Source: Acetobacter vaccinii (GTDB lineage: Bacteria; Pseudomonadota; Alphaproteobacteria; Acetobacterales; Acetobacteraceae). Taken from it: a DNA stretch of 64,000 nt. How positions within the stretch are numbered: the stretch's first letter is position 1; each line of letters opens with the position of its first letter. The stretch is taken from the NCBI RefSeq assembly GCF_008365315.1, contig NZ_CP043506.1, forward strand, positions 248,001 to 312,000. Direction: 5' to 3'. The position numbers were made by a program, and so were the translations under genes. The notes under the pieces were generated by a model. The model did no database searches, was not told the DNA's origin, and saw only the letters and a list, made by a program, of their open reading frames with translations. Below, one piece after another: positions 26,150-35,220 of this stretch.

Positions 26150-26394
26150 GGGTGGGCGGGAGCCTGCTGCTGGACAGGCGGCTGCGCAGGAGCGGCAGGC
26201 ACCACGGGGGTAATAACCGGCGCATCGGGCACAGCCAGTGTCGGCGCGGCCTGAATGACCGGGGGTGCTGGCAACGGCAGGTCACGGTGGACAGGCTGTG
26301 GCACAGGTGGGTGCGCCGTAAGACCCAGCGCGGCAAACCCGCCAAGCAGCGCAATAGCCACAATAGAAACAACAATCAGAACCATACGGCTCAT
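26146..26394 (-). CDS. Small proline-rich membrane-anchored protein
   Basis: 82 aa. One N-terminal membrane helix (MVLIVVSIVAIALLGGFAAL) is followed by a Pro/Ala/Val-rich tail of about 55 residues, probably exposed to the periplasm, ending QQQAPAHP. No domain is recognised. It overlaps xerD by 4 bp and diverges from aroKB. The translational coupling and sensible topology support a real gene. Function unknown. Confidence 0.68.
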   Translation of the reverse strand: MSRMVLIVVSIVAIALLGGFAALGLTAHPPVPQPVHRDLPLPAPPVIQAAPTLAVPDAPVITPVVPAAPAQPPVQQQAPAHP

Positions 26395-26463
26395 ACAGGC
26401 TGGCTCCCAAGGATAACGTGATAAATAAGTGTGTTCTTCCTGCTCTATGTTAAGCTGTACGAC

Positions 26464-28197
26464 ATGTCATCACGTATCTCCACACCTCCGCCCGAAACCA
26501 CAGACCCGCCCCCCATTCCGCTTGACCTGGAACGGATTGTCCGCTGCTCCACCGATGGCTTTCTGCCTTCGGGGCGCAGCATTGTGCTTGTTGGCCTGAT
26601 GGGGGCAGGCAAGACAACGATCGGCCGGCACCTGGCCGGGCGACTGGGCCTGCCTTTTGTAGATGCGGATGTTGAAATTGAACGGGCGGCTGGCTGCTCC
26701 ATAGCCGATGTCTTCCGGCTGTATGGTGAAGCCGCCTTCCGTGACGGAGAACGCCGCGTGATCCGCCGCCTGCTTGAAGGCCCACCCATGGTGCTGGCCA
26801 CGGGCGGCGGCGCGTTCATGGACACCGCCACCCGCACCATGGTGCGCGAACATGCCATTTCCCTGTGGCTGCGCTGCCCCCTGCCGGTGCTGCTGCGCCG
26901 TGTTTCCGGCCGCACGCACCGCCCGTTGCTGAACACAGCCTCCCCCCGCGATGTGCTGGAGCGGCTGATGACCATCCGCCACCCGGTATATGCCGAGGCG
27001 GACATTATCGTTGATTGTGGAGATAACAACGTGGAGCATACCACAACACGCGTCATGGAGGCGCTGGCCCTGTCAAACCGCCCCCTGCGGCTACCTGTCA
27101 GCCTTGCCAGCACCCGTTATGATGTCGTGATCGGCAGTGACCTGATCAGCCGGGCCGGTGCCCTGCTGGCCCCCGTGCTGCCGCGCAAGGCCGCCATCAT
27201 CATTACCGATGAAACGGTCGGGGCGCTGTATCTGAACCGCCTGGAAGAAGCACTGGCCCAGACCGGCATTGCCACACGCAGCCTGATCGTGCCGCCGGGT
27301 GAACGCAGCAAGAATATCGACACCTATGCCGGGCTTGTCGATTCCATCCTTAAAGAAGGTGTGGAACGACGCACCAGCATCATCGCCCTGGGGGGCGGTG
27401 TTGTCGGAGACCTGGCAGGGTTTGTGGCCTCCACCACCCTGCGTGGCCTGCCGTTTGTGCAAATACCGACCACCCTGCTGTCCCAGGTCGATTCCTCCGT
27501 CGGGGGCAAAACGGGCATCAACTCGCGCTGGGGCAAGAATCTGATCGGGGCATTCCACCAGCCCCTGTGCGTTCTGGCCGATGTTTCCGCCCTCGCCACC
27601 CTGCCCAGGCGCGAGCTGATGGCCGGTTATGCCGAAATTGTGAAGGCTGGCCTGATCGGTGACCCCGAGCTGTTTGCCTGGTGCGAAAAGAACGGCGCGG
27701 CCCTGCTGGACCAGGACCCCGAAACCCTTGCCGAGGCCGTACGACAGGCCTGCGCCTTCAAAGCCCGGGTTGTCGCTGCTGATGAGCGTGAAGAGCAGAA
27801 AACCGATGGCCGGGCACTGCTGAACCTGGGTCACACCTTTGGCCATGCGCTGGAAGCCGAACTGGGGTACGACGGCCGCCTGCTGCATGGTGAGGCTGTT
27901 TCCATCGGGCTGACTCTGGCTTTTGCCGTGTCTGTCCGACTTGGAGCCTGCCCGCAGGCCGATCTGGAGCGCGTCACCCGCCATCTGGAAGGGCTGAACA
28001 TGCCCGCCCACATCCGTGACCTGCCTTATTCCTTCAAGGTCGATGACCTGATGAGCCACATGCTCAAGGATAAAAAAATGCAGGATGGCAAGCTGTCTTT
28101 TGTGCTCGCACATGGAATCGGACAGGCCTTTACAACCCGCGATGTACCCGCCCAGACAGTGCGTGACGCACTGGTTGCGGACGGTGCCGCACCTTAA
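26464..28197 (+). CDS. aroKB: Fused shikimate kinase / 3-dehydroquinate synthase
   Basis: Two enzymes of the shikimate pathway in one chain of 577 aa. Residues about 35-195 are shikimate kinase: Walker A GLMGAGKTTIGRHLAGRLGL, FVDADVEIE, and LATGGGAF. Residues about 215-575 are 3-dehydroquinate synthase: ALGGGVVGDLAGFVAST, QVDSSVGGKTGIN and LNLGHTFGHALEAE with metal ligands, plus a GERSKN nucleotide loop. Most bacteria have separate adjacent genes; the fusion fits Acetobacteraceae. ATG at 26464 is preferred over GTG at 26431, though no strong ribosome site is visible. Confidence 0.95.
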   Translation: MSSRISTPPPETTDPPPIPLDLERIVRCSTDGFLPSGRSIVLVGLMGAGKTTIGRHLAGRLGLPFVDADVEIERAAGCSIADVFRLYGEAAFRDGERRVIRRLLEGPPMVLATGGGAFMDTATRTMVREHAISLWLRCPLPVLLRRVSGRTHRPLLNTASPRDVLERLMTIRHPVYAEADIIVDCGDNNVEHTTTRVMEALALSNRPLRLPVSLASTRYDVVIGSDLISRAGALLAPVLPRKAAIIITDETVGALYLNRLEEALAQTGIATRSLIVPPGERSKNIDTYAGLVDSILKEGVERRTSIIALGGGVVGDLAGFVASTTLRGLPFVQIPTTLLSQVDSSVGGKTGINSRWGKNLIGAFHQPLCVLADVSALATLPRRELMAGYAEIVKAGLIGDPELFAWCEKNGAALLDQDPETLAEAVRQACAFKARVVAADEREEQKTDGRALLNLGHTFGHALEAELGYDGRLLHGEAVSIGLTLAFAVSVRLGACPQADLERVTRHLEGLNMPAHIRDLPYSFKVDDLMSHMLKDKKMQDGKLSFVLAHGIGQAFTTRDVPAQTVRDALVADGAAP

Positions 28198-28545
28198 AAT
28201 ATAAGGGTGTGCGCGGCCCAAAGCGGTGCGGCGTTGCAAAAACGTCGCCCTGCCTCAATTCTGCCCCAATCACGCAGGAGAGAAGCAGCAAGCTTTGCTA
28301 TTGCAATGCGTTAGATACACAGGAATTATCCAGCGGCATGCCACATGCAGCAGGCACATATTCGAGCACCGAAATGGACTGTTGCAAATAAAGCACGCGT
28401 ATGACTTCTAATGGTGAACAGTAGGAAGCTACGGGTTTCTATTTGGGAACCGATCGTTTTATACGACCTTTAGGCATCTAGCTGGACCTGCCCGCCGAGA
28501 CGGTTGGCGGGGAAGTCGAACAGATGAGACATTGAGGACGAAAAA
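28198..28545 (+). other. 348-base intergenic leader of the OmpA gene
   Basis: No coding frame is convincing here. GCGGCGTT/AACGTCGC near 28229-28249 makes a weak hairpin after aroKB. CCCGCC (28491-28496) and GGCGGG (28506-28511) form a hairpin in the probable 5' leader, 35 bp before the start codon. GAGGACG at 28534-28540 is a good ribosome site. I cannot point to a convincing promoter, though the region 28395-28470 is AT-richer than its surroundings. Confidence 0.5.
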
Positions 28546-29685
28546 ATGCGTCTCCGCACGGCGTTACTTGCAACGACACTGATGGCAGCGGCTCCGGCGG
28601 CCGCATCTGCCACCACGATCACAGGCCCTTATGTTGACGTGGGCGGTGGTTACAACCTGGTCCAGAACCAGCACATGCACCTCGGCAACCCTGCCGGTGC
28701 AGCCATTCCTGGCGGTGGTTCCTCCCAGATTCGCCACAACACCGGCTTCACCGGTTTTGGTTCGTTTGGCTGGGGCTTCGGCAACGGCCTGCGCGCTGAA
28801 GTTGAAGGTGTTTACAACTTCTCCTACATCAACCACCGCGGCGGCACCAATGTTCTGGGCAAGACGCACAGCAGCGACGAGTCCTACGGCGGCTTTGTCA
28901 ACGTGCTGTACGACATCGACCTGAAGCAGTTCGGGATCGACGCACCTGTCACACCGTTCGTCGGTGTTGGTGCTGGCTACCTGTGGCAGCGTTATAACAA
29001 CATGCACACCAACTTCGTTGGCGGCGCGTCCACCACCGTTGCTGGCACCCGTGGTGGCTTTGCCTACCAGGGTATCGTTGGTGCGGCCTTTGACACGGGT
29101 ATCCCCGGCTTCCAGGTCACGACCGAATACCGCATGATCGGTCAGCCCGGCTCCTTCGTTGACGGCGCTTACAACTACAGCTCCTTCAACTCCACTGGTG
29201 CACGCACGACCCACGGTCATGCCAACTTCGACCAGCGCTTCAACCACCAGTTCATCCTGGGCCTGCGCTATGCGTTCGACACGGCTCCCCCGCCGCCGCC
29301 GCCCGCTCCGGTCGTTGCTGCTCCGGCTCCGCTGCCCGCACGCTCCTACCTGGTGTTCTTCGACTGGGACAAGTACAACCTGACCGCTCGCGCTCGTCAG
29401 ATCGTGGCTGAAGCTGCTCAGGCTTCCACCCACATCCAGACGACCCGCATCGAAGTTAACGGCTACACCGATAACTCCGCTGCACGCCCCGGCCCGGCTG
29501 GCCAGAAGTACAACCTCGGCCTGTCCGTGCGTCGTGCTCAGAGCGTGAAGGCTGAACTGATCCGTGACGGTGTTCCGGCTGCTGCCATCGACATCCACGG
29601 CTACGGTGAAGCTCACCCGCTGGTCCCGACCGGCCCGAACACCCGTGAACCCCAGAACCGTCGCGTGGAAATCATCCTCCACTAA
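28546..29685 (+). CDS. OmpA-family outer membrane protein
   Basis: 379 aa. A signal peptide (residues 1-22, ending ASA) precedes an eight-stranded beta-barrel domain (about 25-245), then a Pro/Ala linker (PPPPPPAPVVAAPAPLPA) and a C-terminal OmpA peptidoglycan-binding domain. In the last, VNGYTDNSA and LSVRRAQSVKAEL, then GYGEAHPLVPTGPNTREPQNRRVEI give the TD...R pattern. It anchors the outer membrane to the wall. A strong ribosome site, strongly biased codon choice (more uniform than its neighbours, by eye) and its own terminator suggest high expression. Confidence 0.95.
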   Translation: MRLRTALLATTLMAAAPAAASATTITGPYVDVGGGYNLVQNQHMHLGNPAGAAIPGGGSSQIRHNTGFTGFGSFGWGFGNGLRAEVEGVYNFSYINHRGGTNVLGKTHSSDESYGGFVNVLYDIDLKQFGIDAPVTPFVGVGAGYLWQRYNNMHTNFVGGASTTVAGTRGGFAYQGIVGAAFDTGIPGFQVTTEYRMIGQPGSFVDGAYNYSSFNSTGARTTHGHANFDQRFNHQFILGLRYAFDTAPPPPPPAPVVAAPAPLPARSYLVFFDWDKYNLTARARQIVAEAAQASTHIQTTRIEVNGYTDNSAARPGPAGQKYNLGLSVRRAQSVKAELIRDGVPAAAIDIHGYGEAHPLVPTGPNTREPQNRRVEIILH

Positions 29686-29716
29686 TCCGGTTCGGTTCCG
29701 ATTTGCTTCGGAGAAG

Positions 29717-29745
29717 AGAGGCGCCCTCGGGCGCCTCTTTTTTTG
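29717..29745 (+). terminator. Rho-independent terminator after the OmpA gene
   Basis: AGAGGCGCC (29717-29725) pairs with GGCGCCTCT (29730-29738) around CTCG, followed by a run of T to 29745. Confidence 0.95.
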
Positions 29746-29777
29746 CCTTTACCCCAAAGCTATCCCATGGCCCGGTC

Positions 29778-30257
29778 ATGCCCCTTCCCCTTTCCGGCAC
29801 CAGATGGCGCCAGCTAGAGCAGTTTCTTAAATTTGGTGTTGTCGGCAGTCTGGGACTTGTGTGCGACATTGCCTCGGTCTACGCGCTGCGCCCCCTGCTT
29901 GGGCTGGACCTTGCAACTCTTGCGGCCTATTTCATCGCAGCGACATTCAACTGGGTGTTGAACCGACTCTGGACATTCCACGGCTTGGGCCTGCACCACC
30001 ACCCGATCATGCAATGGCTGCGCTTTCTCTCGGCCAACAGTCTGGGCTTCTGCCTGAACCGTGGCACGGTCTATGCGCTGTTTTTCTTTGTGCCGCTCTG
30101 CGTCCACCACCCGGCATTAGCACTGGCTGCTGGCGCGCTAGCAGGCATGCTGGCCAATTTCAACATCAGCCGGGCCATGGTCTTTCGCAACCACCCCGGT
30201 GCGCCCCAGACTACGCCCACGCAGCCAGACAAAAAGCCACATTCGACCACGCCATAA
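29778..30257 (+). CDS. GtrA family membrane protein
   Basis: 159 aa with four predicted membrane helices. FLKFGVVGSLGLVCDIASVYAL and FIAATFNWVLNRLWTF are the GtrA hallmarks, and LANFNISRAMVF closes the domain. GtrA proteins are thought to help flip polyprenyl-linked sugars for cell-surface glycosylation. No glycosyltransferase is adjacent. ATG at 29778 starts just before the first helix; an upstream extension would run through the OmpA terminator and is rejected. Confidence 0.87.
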   Translation: MPLPLSGTRWRQLEQFLKFGVVGSLGLVCDIASVYALRPLLGLDLATLAAYFIAATFNWVLNRLWTFHGLGLHHHPIMQWLRFLSANSLGFCLNRGTVYALFFFVPLCVHHPALALAAGALAGMLANFNISRAMVFRNHPGAPQTTPTQPDKKPHSTTP

Positions 30258-30407
30258 TACAGCCTCTTTCGGAGAAACCCGGCCTGCGCTACATCTAGGC
30301 GCAGATCATGACCACACAGTACCTTCCGTACGGCCCGTGAGGACAGCTTTCCCGCTTCGAGGATACATCACGCGCTCAACCCGTTTCAGGACGTTTTGCC
30401 CCTCGCC

Positions 30408-33053
30408 ATGCTGACAACAAACGAAATTCGTAGTGCTTTTCTGGAGTATTTTGCCAGCAAGGGCCACCAGATCGTACAGTCCTCCTCCCTTGTACCGCGC
30501 AATGACCCAACGCTGTTGTTTACCAACGCAGGCATGGTGCAGTTCAAGAACGTCTTTACCGGCCAGGAAACGCGCCCCTATTCGCGCGCGACCACGGCGC
30601 AGAAAGTCGTTCGGGCCGGGGGCAAGCACAACGATCTGGACAATGTCGGCTACACGGCGCGCCATCACACATTCTTTGAAATGATGGGCAACTTCTCCTT
30701 TGGCGACTACTTCAAGCCCGAAGCGATTGAACTGGCCTGGACGCTGGTGACAAAGAACTTCGGTCTGGCCAAGGACAAGCTGCTGGTCACCGTCTTTGCC
30801 GAAGATGAGGACGCAGCGGGCCTGTGGCGCAAAATTGCGGGGCTGGATGACAGCCGCATTATCCGTATTCCCACATCGGATAATTTCTGGCGCATGGGTG
30901 ACACCGGCCCCTGCGGCCCCTGCTCGGAAATTTTTTACGACCATGGCCCCGATGTTCCCGGTGGCCCCCCCGGCTCCCCCGATGAAGACGGGGATCGGTT
31001 TGTCGAAATCTGGAACCTTGTGTTCATGCAGTATTTCGAAGACCCGCCGGGCGTGCGTACTCCCCTGCCCCGCCCGTCCATCGACACCGGTATGGGGCTG
31101 GAACGCTTTGCCGCCATCATGCAGGGCAAGCGTGACAACTACGATACCGATACCTTTGTGGCGCTGACACAGGCCTCGGCCGACATCACCCACCAGTCTG
31201 TGGATGGCGCTTTCAAGGCCAGCCACCGGGTTGTGGCCGACCACCTGCGCTCCGCCGCCTTCCTGATTGCTGACGGTGTGCTGCCCTCCAAGGACGGGCG
31301 CGGCTACGTTCTGCGCCGCATCATGCGCCGCGCCATGCGCCACCTGCACATGATGGGCACGACCGACCCCGTGTTCCACAAGCTGCTGCCAGCCCTGATC
31401 CAGCAGATGGGCGGCGCCTATCCCGAACTGGTGCATGGGGAAGCCCTGATCCGCGAGACCATGCGTGGTGAGGAAGAACGCTTTAAAGCCATGCTGGATC
31501 GCGGCCTGCACCTGCTGGAGGACGAAAAGAGCCGCCTGCAGTCTGGTGCCCCCCTGCCCGGTGATATCGCCTTCCGCCTGTATGACACGTTTGGCTTCCC
31601 GCTGGACCTGACACAGGACGCCCTGCGCGGCAGCGGCCATGATGTGGACGTAAAAGGCTTTGAAGATGCCATGACCGTCCAGCGCCAGCGTGCCCGTGCG
31701 GCATGGGCCGGGTCCGGTGACAGCGCGGTTGAAACCGTGTGGTTTGAAGCCCGCGACAAATTTGGTGCCTCCGAGTTCCTCGGCTATGCGACAGAGCAGG
31801 CTGATGGTGAGGTCCAGGCTATTATCAACGACAACGCCTTTGTGGCTGAAGCCCCTGTTGGGGCAGAAGTGGCCATCCTGCTCAACCAGACACCCTTTTA
31901 CGGTGAAAGCGGCGGTCAGGCGGGGGACACCGGCTTCCTGACCGCTTCTGGCGTCAAGGTTGCCATCCGCGACACCCAGAAAAAGGCCGGGGACCTGATC
32001 GTCCACTACGGCACCGTGACCGAGGGTACGCTGCGCACTGGCGCTGCCGTTACCGCCACGATCGACCATGACCGCCGTTCGGCCATTCGGGCGCATCACT
32101 CGGCTACCCACCTGCTGCATGAGGCCATGCGCCGCCACCTTGGCGCGCATGTTGCCCAGAAAGGCAGTCTGAACGGCCCCGAACGCCTGCGCTTTGACGT
32201 CAGCCAGCCCCGCCCTGTCACGGCAGAGGAACTGCTGGACATCGAAGCCGAAGTGAACCGCCGCATCCGTGAAAACTCGGCTGTCATCACCCGCTCCATG
32301 ACGCCTGAAGAAGCCGTGAACGAAGGGGCCACAGCCCTGTTCGGGGAAAAATACGGTGATGAAGTGCGCGTTGTGTCCATGGGTGCAGGGGACGACACCC
32401 GTGGTGCCTGGTCGATGGAACTATGCGGCGGCACGCATGTGGCCCGCACCGGGGATATCGGGCAGTTTCGCATTGTCTCCGAAAGCGGTGTGTCTGCCGG
32501 GGTGCGCCGGATTGAGGCCGTTGCGGGCAGAGCAGCCGAAAGCCTGACTGCCACCAACGAGCAGCGCCTGGCCCAGATGGCAGCGATGATGAAAGTTGGC
32601 GCAGCGGAAGCCCCCGAGCGTCTGGCAACCCTGCTTGAAGAACGCAAGCTGATGGAACGCCAGATCAGCCACCTGCAACGCCAGCTTGCTGCGGGCACCG
32701 CGACTGCTGCCGGTGTGGAAACCATTGGCGCTATCCGTCTGGCCACCCGCAATGTGGCCGAAACCCCGGCCCGGGAACTGAAAGGTCTGGCTGAGACCAT
32801 TCTCAAACAGGGCAATGCCGATGTTGTGGTCCTGATCTCCACCGCAGAAGGCAAAGGTAGCGTTGTTGCCGCCATTACCCCGGAGTGGGCTGAAAAAGCT
32901 GACGCTGTAGCCCTGGTACGCGCTGCCAGTGCTGCCATGGGTGGCAAGGGTGGCGGTGGCCGCCGCGACATGGCGCAGGCTGGCGGGCCTGATGCCGGTG
33001 CCGCCGACGCCGCCTTTGACGCCGTACGGGCGACCCTGAAGGAACTGGCCTGA
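30408..33053 (+). CDS. alaS: Alanyl-tRNA synthetase
   Basis: Class II enzyme of 881 aa that charges tRNA-Ala. [20 protein letters not shown] opens it. The catalytic domain includes [32 protein letters not shown] and [10 protein letters not shown]. The editing domain holds [13 protein letters not shown] and [13 protein letters not shown] with zinc-binding His/Cys. A C-terminal C-Ala domain ends with [16 protein letters not shown]. Full-length. The leader of 150 bp shows no clear ribosome site. Confidence 0.98.
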   Translation: MLTTNEIRSAFLEYFASKGHQIVQSSSLVPRNDPTLLFTNAGMVQFKNVFTGQETRPYSRATTAQKVVRAGGKHNDLDNVGYTARHHTFFEMMGNFSFGDYFKPEAIELAWTLVTKNFGLAKDKLLVTVFAEDEDAAGLWRKIAGLDDSRIIRIPTSDNFWRMGDTGPCGPCSEIFYDHGPDVPGGPPGSPDEDGDRFVEIWNLVFMQYFEDPPGVRTPLPRPSIDTGMGLERFAAIMQGKRDNYDTDTFVALTQASADITHQSVDGAFKASHRVVADHLRSAAFLIADGVLPSKDGRGYVLRRIMRRAMRHLHMMGTTDPVFHKLLPALIQQMGGAYPELVHGEALIRETMRGEEERFKAMLDRGLHLLEDEKSRLQSGAPLPGDIAFRLYDTFGFPLDLTQDALRGSGHDVDVKGFEDAMTVQRQRARAAWAGSGDSAVETVWFEARDKFGASEFLGYATEQADGEVQAIINDNAFVAEAPVGAEVAILLNQTPFYGESGGQAGDTGFLTASGVKVAIRDTQKKAGDLIVHYGTVTEGTLRTGAAVTATIDHDRRSAIRAHHSATHLLHEAMRRHLGAHVAQKGSLNGPERLRFDVSQPRPVTAEELLDIEAEVNRRIRENSAVITRSMTPEEAVNEGATALFGEKYGDEVRVVSMGAGDDTRGAWSMELCGGTHVARTGDIGQFRIVSESGVSAGVRRIEAVAGRAAESLTATNEQRLAQMAAMMKVGAAEAPERLATLLEERKLMERQISHLQRQLAAGTATAAGVETIGAIRLATRNVAETPARELKGLAETILKQGNADVVVLISTAEGKGSVVAAITPEWAEKADAVALVRAASAAMGGKGGGGRRDMAQAGGPDAGAADAAFDAVRATLKELA

Positions 33054-33062
33054 CCCACAGGG

Positions 33063-33091
33063 TGCGCGGGGTGCCTTGCCCCGCGCATTTT
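33063..33091 (+). terminator. Rho-independent terminator after alaS
   Basis: TGCGCGGGG (33063-33071) pairs with CCCCGCGCA (33079-33087) across a 7-nt loop, then TTTT. It separates alaS from psd. Confidence 0.88.
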
Positions 33092-33137
33092 CGTGCTTTT
33101 CTTGTGACGGCTGGCGTCCTCGCGTAAGGATTATCTC

Positions 33138-33827
33138 ATGTCCCTGTTATCTTCGATCAAGCTGGTTGCCTCCCGCCCTCATCCGGAAGCGCGGCCGTTC
33201 CTGCTGGCATCAGCCGCTACGTCCCTTCTGGCCTACTGGGCTGGCCGCAAGCTGAACTGCCCCATGCTGCGGCGTGCAGGCCATGCCAGCACCGGCTTTT
33301 TTGCGTTCTGCCTGTATTTCTTCCGCGACCCCGAGCGCGTAACCCCGCCTCAGGCTGATCTGGCCGTAGCCCCTGCTGACGGGCATATTGTCTCGATTGA
33401 AAAAATCGCCCCACCCAAGGAACTCGACATGGGCACAGCCCCTGTCTGGCGCATTGCCACCTTCCTTTCGGTGCTGGATGTCCACGTCAACCGTATGCCC
33501 GCCGCTGGCACCGTGACACGCATTGCGTACCACCCCGGCCTGTTCCTCAACGCCAGTCTGGACAAGGCATCCGAGCAGAATGAACGCAATGCCCTCAGCC
33601 TGACCCTGCCCGATGGCCGGATGCTGGCTGTTGTCCAGATTGCCGGGCTGGTGGCACGCCGCATTGTCTGCTCCGTCACCGAAGGCATGCAGGTGGAAGC
33701 AGGGGAACGCTTTGGCCTGATCCGCTTTGGCTCCCGCACCGACCTGTACCTTCCGCCGGGTGTTGAGCCGCTGGTGGCCGTTGGCCAGACCATGGTTGGC
33801 GGTGAAACCATTATGGCGCGCCTCTGA
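33138..33827 (+). CDS. psd: Phosphatidylserine decarboxylase proenzyme
   Basis: Makes phosphatidylethanolamine. It is the short (type II) form of 229 aa, with an N-terminal membrane segment, AVAPADGHIVSIE, FLSVLDVHVNRMPAAG and, near residue 196, the self-cleavage site in IRFGSRTDLYLP, where the Gly-Ser bond yields the pyruvoyl group. It lies 8 bp before pssA, which makes its substrate, so the two form a PE-synthesis operon. Confidence 0.96.
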   Translation: MSLLSSIKLVASRPHPEARPFLLASAATSLLAYWAGRKLNCPMLRRAGHASTGFFAFCLYFFRDPERVTPPQADLAVAPADGHIVSIEKIAPPKELDMGTAPVWRIATFLSVLDVHVNRMPAAGTVTRIAYHPGLFLNASLDKASEQNERNALSLTLPDGRMLAVVQIAGLVARRIVCSVTEGMQVEAGERFGLIRFGSRTDLYLPPGVEPLVAVGQTMVGGETIMARL

Positions 33828-33835
33828 AAACCGCC

Positions 33836-34687
33836 GTGACAGTTCCCGCTCCTCTCCCTGCCCTTTCCGGGCAGGAACCCCCGCCCCGCCGCCGCCTGCG
33901 CCGGAGGGTCCGCAACAAGATCCGGGGGCCGTCGTTTAACCGGCTTGTCCCCAACATCCTGACCATGCTGGGGCTGTGCGCGGGGCTGAATGGCATGCGT
34001 TTTGCCATTGATGGCCGCTTTCAGGCTGCGGCTGCCGCGTTGCTGATTGCTGCTTTCATCGATGGGCTGGATGGCCGCATTGCCCGCCTGCTGCGTGGCT
34101 CCACCCGCTTTGGCGCGGAGTTTGACAGCCTGTCGGACTTTCTGTGCTTTGGGGTTGCACCGTCTTTTCTGCTGTATTTCTGGGCACTACGCGACAGCAA
34201 CCGCTACGCTTTCCTGCCCTGCATGCTCTTTACCGTCTGTATGGCGTTGCGGCTGGCCCGCTTTAACGCCAACCTTGATGGTGAGGAACATAAGCCCAAA
34301 TACGCCAGCAACTTTTTTACAGGCGTGCCTGCCCCGGCAGGAGCCGGACTCGCGCTGTTTCCCCTTTTCCTGGGGCTGGAAGCGCAAAAGCTGCATATTG
34401 ACTGGCTGTATGACTTCACACGTCAGCCATGGCTGCCATGGCTGAGCCTGACCGGTACAGCCCTGTTGCTGGTTTCCACCCTGCCTGTGTGGTCGTTCAA
34501 GAACTTCAAAGTGCCCGCCCAGTATGTGCTGCCACTTATGCTGGGCACCGGCATCTATGCGGTTGTGCTGATCGCTGACCCATGGGCCGCACTCGCCGCC
34601 GCTGGGGTTATTTATATGGGGCTGCTGCCGCTCAGCCGCCGGAGTTTTCTCAAACTCAAACGCGCGGCAGAAGCCTTGCAGGAATAA
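33836..34687 (+). CDS. pssA: CDP-diacylglycerol-serine O-phosphatidyltransferase
   Basis: Membrane CDP-alcohol phosphotransferase that makes phosphatidylserine. The signature runs through DGLDGRIARLL then FGAEFDSLSD near residues 80-103, with the Asp residues that bind metal and CDP. FNRLVPNILTMLGLCAG precedes it. A basic N-terminal tail (about 35 residues, rich in Arg and Pro) is unusual but common in Alphaproteobacteria. GTG at 33836 is the start. It ends convergent with the hyf-like cluster, 8 bp away. Confidence 0.95.
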   Translation: MTVPAPLPALSGQEPPPRRRLRRRVRNKIRGPSFNRLVPNILTMLGLCAGLNGMRFAIDGRFQAAAAALLIAAFIDGLDGRIARLLRGSTRFGAEFDSLSDFLCFGVAPSFLLYFWALRDSNRYAFLPCMLFTVCMALRLARFNANLDGEEHKPKYASNFFTGVPAPAGAGLALFPLFLGLEAQKLHIDWLYDFTRQPWLPWLSLTGTALLLVSTLPVWSFKNFKVPAQYVLPLMLGTGIYAVVLIADPWAALAAAGVIYMGLLPLSRRSFLKLKRAAEALQE

Positions 34688-34695
34688 ACTCCACC

Positions 34696-35187
34696 CTACC
34701 GTGCTGGCGCAGCCGCCGCCCCAACCCTGCCGCCAAACAGCGCACTTAACCCGGCCAGCACATCTGCCGGGGTAGGTGGGCAGCCGGGAATGGAAAAATC
34801 AACGCTGACCTTCCGTTCCAGACCACCCATGACGGCATAGTTTTCAGCAAAAAACGGCCCGCCATTCTGGGCACAGGCCCCCACCGTGATCAGCCCTTTG
34901 GGGGTTGGCATGGCATCCCACGCGGCTTGCAACACGGGGGCCATGGCCCAGGTGACTGCCCCTGTTACCAGCAGAACATCTGCCGCGCGCGGTGTTTCAA
35001 CAAAGCCAAATCCCGCCCCGCGCAGGTCATACGGCAAATGGGCCAGAGCCTGTAGCTCCATGCCACAGCCCCCACACCCGCCCGTATCAACATGAAACAG
35101 CCACACAGGCCAGCGTTCGCCCGGTGGTTTTGCGGCCTGCCTTGCCTGCCGGAACATGCCATCAAACACGGCGTGAATCAGCCCCAT
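34696..35187 (-). CDS. NuoB/HyfI-like iron-sulfur subunit of an Ehr-type complex
   Basis: 163 aa, soluble subunit next to the large subunit. It keeps all four ligands of the N2-type [4Fe-4S] cluster: two in DTGGCGGCGMELQAL near residues 37-40, one in GACAQNGGP near residue 104, and one in IPGCPPTPADVL near residue 137. The CxxC spacing is that of group 4 hydrogenase small subunits rather than the adjacent CC of NuoB. It is the last gene of the six-gene cluster, 33 bp after the large subunit. ATG at 35187 has GGAAAGG upstream. Confidence 0.86.
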   Translation of the reverse strand: MGLIHAVFDGMFRQARQAAKPPGERWPVWLFHVDTGGCGGCGMELQALAHLPYDLRGAGFGFVETPRAADVLLVTGAVTWAMAPVLQAAWDAMPTPKGLITVGACAQNGGPFFAENYAVMGGLERKVSVDFSIPGCPPTPADVLAGLSALFGGRVGAAAAPAR

Positions 35188-35220
35188 GGGATGTTGCCTT
35201 TCCTGTCCATCCCCACAGCT

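Noticed and set aside
29281..29345. CCGCCG-rich tract in the OmpA gene as a regulatory repeat
   Set aside because: It simply encodes the Pro/Ala linker between the barrel and OmpA domains.
30306..32150. Minus-strand frame of about 614 codons
   Set aside because: Antisense to alaS and without recognisable motifs.
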